From: Sarcocystis neurona
Taxonomy: Eukaryota; Apicomplexa; Conoidasida; Eucoccidiorida; Sarcocystidae
Assembly: GCA_000727475.1 (NCBI GenBank)
Contig: KL647315.1
Location: 1,166,051 to 1,230,050, forward strand
Reading direction: 5' to 3'
Length of the DNA stretch: 64,000 nucleotides
Shown here: in pieces, positions 61,801 through 64,000 of the stretch
Numbering within the stretch: the first letter of the stretch is position 1
How the letters are laid out: each line of letters opens with the position of its first letter
Notes under the pieces: generated by a model
What the model saw: only the letters and a program-made list of their open reading frames with translations
What the model was told of the DNA's origin: nothing
The model's database searches: none
Translations under genes and position numbers: made by a program

Positions 61801-64000
61801 AGCAGCGGGTGCGCGGCAGGAAAACATTCGCAGCAGCAGCAGCAGAAGGGGGCCCGTTCCGACGGCGCGCGCAAGCAGCAGCAACAGAAGCAGCAGAGGC
61901 AGAGACACAACTGCAGCGGCCCACACGGAGCACAGAGGCAGCGCCAGAGAAGACAGCAGCAGAAACTCGCAGCCCAGACGGCAGCAGCAGCAGCAGTAAC
62001 ACATGCAGTAACCGCACAGTAACAGAAGCAGCACCAGCAGTACCGGAGAAAATGCAGCAGCAGCAGCTGCTGCCTTGCCAGCACCAACATAAACAGACTG
62101 ACGGGGCGACGTATTTGCAAAAGACGTCGTTGCAAACATCGAAGAAGAAGAAGAAGAAAGCGGAAACCCCTGCTTACGTCTTCTTTGCGGTTTTCTGCTC
62201 ATCGCGAACAGGACGCCCTGCTGCTGCAGCTGATGGGAGCGATCTGCTTCCATTACTCCACCGTACCCGCCTGCAGGTACGCATGCGACGCAGCAGCAGC
62301 AGCAGCAGCTCAAGCGCAGCAGCAGCAGCAGGGACGACGACGCAGTGGCACAGACGCCACGAAGAGAAGCAGCGGGAGCGGACGTGGCTGCAGAAAAGAG
62401 CAGCCGCAAGAGGAGCCGCACCAGCAGCAGCTGCAGCAGCAGACGCACCAGCTACACAGCAGGTCAAGTACCGAGCAGCAGCTGCAGCGGCAGGAGCAGC
62501 AGCAACGGCGCGCGGTCGCACCCTGAGAAGCAGCAGCTGCTGTAGCAACAGCAGCAACACGGCAGGGCGCGTCCCCACGGATCGGCAGTAGAAGCAGCAG
62601 CCGCAGTGCAACAACAGCCGGCAGCAGGAGCTGCAGCAGCAGCAGCAGTGACAGACTTCAGCAGCAGCAGCCGCAGCAACAGTAAGGACAGACTGCAGCA
62701 GTAGCAGCAGGATTGACAAGCTGCCGTCGCTGCAGAGGCACAGAGACGAGGCACCGATATGGAGGAGGATGACGCACAGCTGCGAAGTAGTCTCCTCGTA
62801 CTTCTTTGAACGTCCGACCACCGGCAGCAGCGACAGGTACGCGCGGATATGCACGTGTTCGTTTTCTTCCCTAATATAATCTACAGCGTGTACAAACAAA
62901 TATATACATATTCCTAGTGCGAGTCCACACTGCAAACGCCGACACACGCACATACATATATATATATATATATATACGTATCACCATATGTAGTGGTACA
63001 GCTATCTACATATATACACACGTACACATGTGTTTACCTCTGCGTGTGCACATGTGTGTCTAGATACATACAAATACATACATAGGATTGCATATACGTA
63101 CATAAATACATATATGTATATATAAACTCAAGCAGACATATACGTGTATTTGTCTGCCGGTCTGCTGAAACACAGGCACAAACATATATGTACGTAATAA
63201 TCAATACGTGTATGTATACACTTATATACAAGTACATATATATACACATATATGTATGTATGAACGGTATGTATGTATGGCATGTGTGGTATGTATGGTA
63301 TGTATGTATGTATATGTATGTATGTATGTATTAAAGGAGATATAAATATACGTATATATATGTACAGGTGTGTATATATTCATGTATATACTAAAGGAGA
63401 CACGAATATATATATATATATATGTGTATACATATATGAATATATATGTGTGTGTGTATTGATGTACATGTTAATATTTATCTCCCTACTATATCAACAT
63501 ATATGTGTATGTATAGCGTGTTGCACAGGGTGGTGGCACCTATGCGCATGCATGCAGAGTCAACATAAATACGTGGCGTTTCTCCGTCAATTTCTCCTTC
63601 TCTCGAGAAGCCCACTGCAGCACATACACACGTGTGCGAATAAATCCGTGGGAAGCCGGCGAGACCGTCACAAAGTAGAGCTGCGTTTCTTCCCGCAAGT
63701 GAACAGAAAGTAGTGGCCTCGTAGCCGGGAAGAAGCGAAGACATCAAAGAATTTCTTCCGCGCCTTCTTTTCTGAAACTTACTGCCGAAGCTGCTGCTGC
63801 CACTGCTGCTGCGGCCGTGCTGCTGCAGGTGGAGGGAGACAGGTTCCCGCTGCCGCGCGCCTCTTCTCTCGCCTTCCTCTCCGTCCCCTTCTCTTCTGCC
63901 CTCCTGTTCTTCCTCTTCTTCGGCCTCTTCTTCGTCCTCTTCCACTTCCATCCCTTCTTCTTCACGAATGATGTCGAGTCCCTCGCCTCTGCGAAGAAGC
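58828..64000 (-). CDS. IK: RED (IK) spliceosomal protein, C-terminal five exons (runs off right edge)
   Basis: Exons on minus: 64000-63783 (partial), 62270-62178, 61183-61028, 59490-59338, 59006-58828; all four introns are phase 1. Donors are GTAAGT, GTAAGC, GTACGT and GTAAGA. The joined C-terminus gives DPAFVADTYAECYPG, FGVEGAFLGYDSEEEGE, HQQFDSKEDYEKYLGE, EFVPKAAMQYGRRMLGE and VEEEWKQIEGMIRDKKK before TGA at 58830-58828. This follows block by block the end of RED/IK proteins (SYAECYP, the DSDEE acidic patch, a Trp/Gln-Phe-Asp-x-x-Glu-Tyr block, LPKAAFQYGIKM, DRQWKKI). RED partners SMU1 in the spliceosomal B complex and helps activation. The partial right-hand exon is Glu-rich (EGMEVEEDEEEAEEEEEQ). 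The 62270-62178 exon (GYGGVMEADRSHQLQQQ) has no homology I can see and is included on splice signals and phase. About 265 C-terminal residues are present; the N-terminal RED domain lies outside the window. Confidence 0.85.
59491..61027 (-). other. RED intron with duplications
   Basis: This intron lies between the TYAECYP exon and the YDSEEE exon. It contains a near-identical copy of part of the upstream exon (60676-60728) and a diverged tandem duplication at about 60035-60235 and 60300-60475. TA microsatellites lie near 60550-60566. The three frames are partly open because of low complexity, which could mislead gene finders. Confidence 0.6.
61247..61490. repeat. 25-bp minisatellite in a RED intron
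   Basis: Nine consecutive 25-bp units (GAGCAGCAGCAGCAAAAACA plus TAGAT, with TGGAT and CAGAT variants) run from 61266 to 61490, preceded by a diverged partial unit at 61247-61265. Because 25 is not a multiple of three, each unit shifts the frame. On the minus strand this produces a 25-residue peptide period (IYVFAAAAHLCFCCCC...) without stops. It lies in the intron between RED exons 62270-62178 and 61183-61028. Confidence 0.92.
61491..62177 (-). other. CAG/CTG-rich part of a RED intron
   Basis: On the plus strand this is almost continuous GCAGCA and CAACAG triplet sequence, so it reads as CTG/TGC triplets in the RED sense. Long frames exist on both strands but consist of Leu/Cys or Gln/Ser/Ala runs without any motif. 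It is interpreted as intron between the exon ending at 62178 and the one starting at 61183. Confidence 0.5.
62271..63782 (-). other. RED intron with triplet and TA repeats
   Basis: The donor GTAAGT at 63782-63777 and the acceptor CCTGCAG at 62271 bound this stretch. It holds CAG-rich sequence at 62290-62720 and TA/TATG microsatellites at 62955-62978 and 63258-63480. No separate gene is supported. Confidence 0.55.

Noticed and set aside
61123..62448. 441-codon minus-strand frame
   Set aside because: It is Leu/Cys-rich translation of triplet repeats and the minisatellite. Only the short part at 62270-62178 is kept as a RED exon candidate.
1..64000. CRISPR arrays, insertion sequences, prokaryotic operons, tRNA or rRNA genes
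   Set aside because: The tandem repeats seen are micro- and minisatellites without unique spacers. No transposase, tRNA T-loop context or rRNA core was recognised. A covariance-model search would be needed to exclude small RNA genes.

Overview
The window looks like nuclear DNA from an apicomplexan coccidian, most probably Eimeria. The evidence is the extreme abundance of CAG/GCA triplet runs that give poly-Gln, poly-Ala and poly-Ser tracts inside otherwise normal proteins, intron-split genes with GT-AG signals, a multi-domain ApiAP2 regulator with an ACDC domain, and alternation of triplet-rich gene blocks with triplet-poor, AT-microsatellite-rich blocks. No prokaryotic, viral or organelle genes were recognised.

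Layout. 1-3296 (minus): the N-terminal part of a VPS13/chorein lipid-transfer protein running off the left edge. 3297-11675: mostly non-coding, with an AT satellite and a 340-N assembly gap. 11676-24773 (minus): I read this as one large ApiAP2 gene, with a Gln-rich first exon, a 6.1 kb exon carrying three AP2 domains, and a last exon carrying a split ACDC domain. The exons join with phase-0 introns, and the last exon needs one frame correction at an 11-base homopolymer. 25356-27130 (plus): an unrecognised gene, divergent from the ApiAP2 gene across about 580 bp. 27.1-31.4 kb: unresolved coding potential, including one long minus-strand open frame (29909-31195). 31.4-45.8 kb: largely empty, with two patches that look like decayed coding sequence (38.6-39.0 and 41.75-42.65 kb). 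45824-50141 (plus): a multi-exon gene with weak PEX13-like features. 50.1-58.8 kb: mostly empty. 58828-64000 (minus): the C-terminal five exons of RED (IK), a spliceosomal B-complex protein, running off the right edge; its introns hold a 25-bp minisatellite, a duplicated exon fragment and a diverged tandem duplication.

The recognised genes are housekeeping or regulatory (lipid transfer, transcription, splicing and possibly peroxisome biogenesis) and do not form a pathway or operon. I did not find a convincing new biological system. The most notable points are the interrupted AP2 and ACDC domains, the recurrent frame breaks at homopolymers, and the exon-fragment duplication in the RED gene. 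All splice junctions are inferred from sequence signals and phase agreement, not from transcripts.
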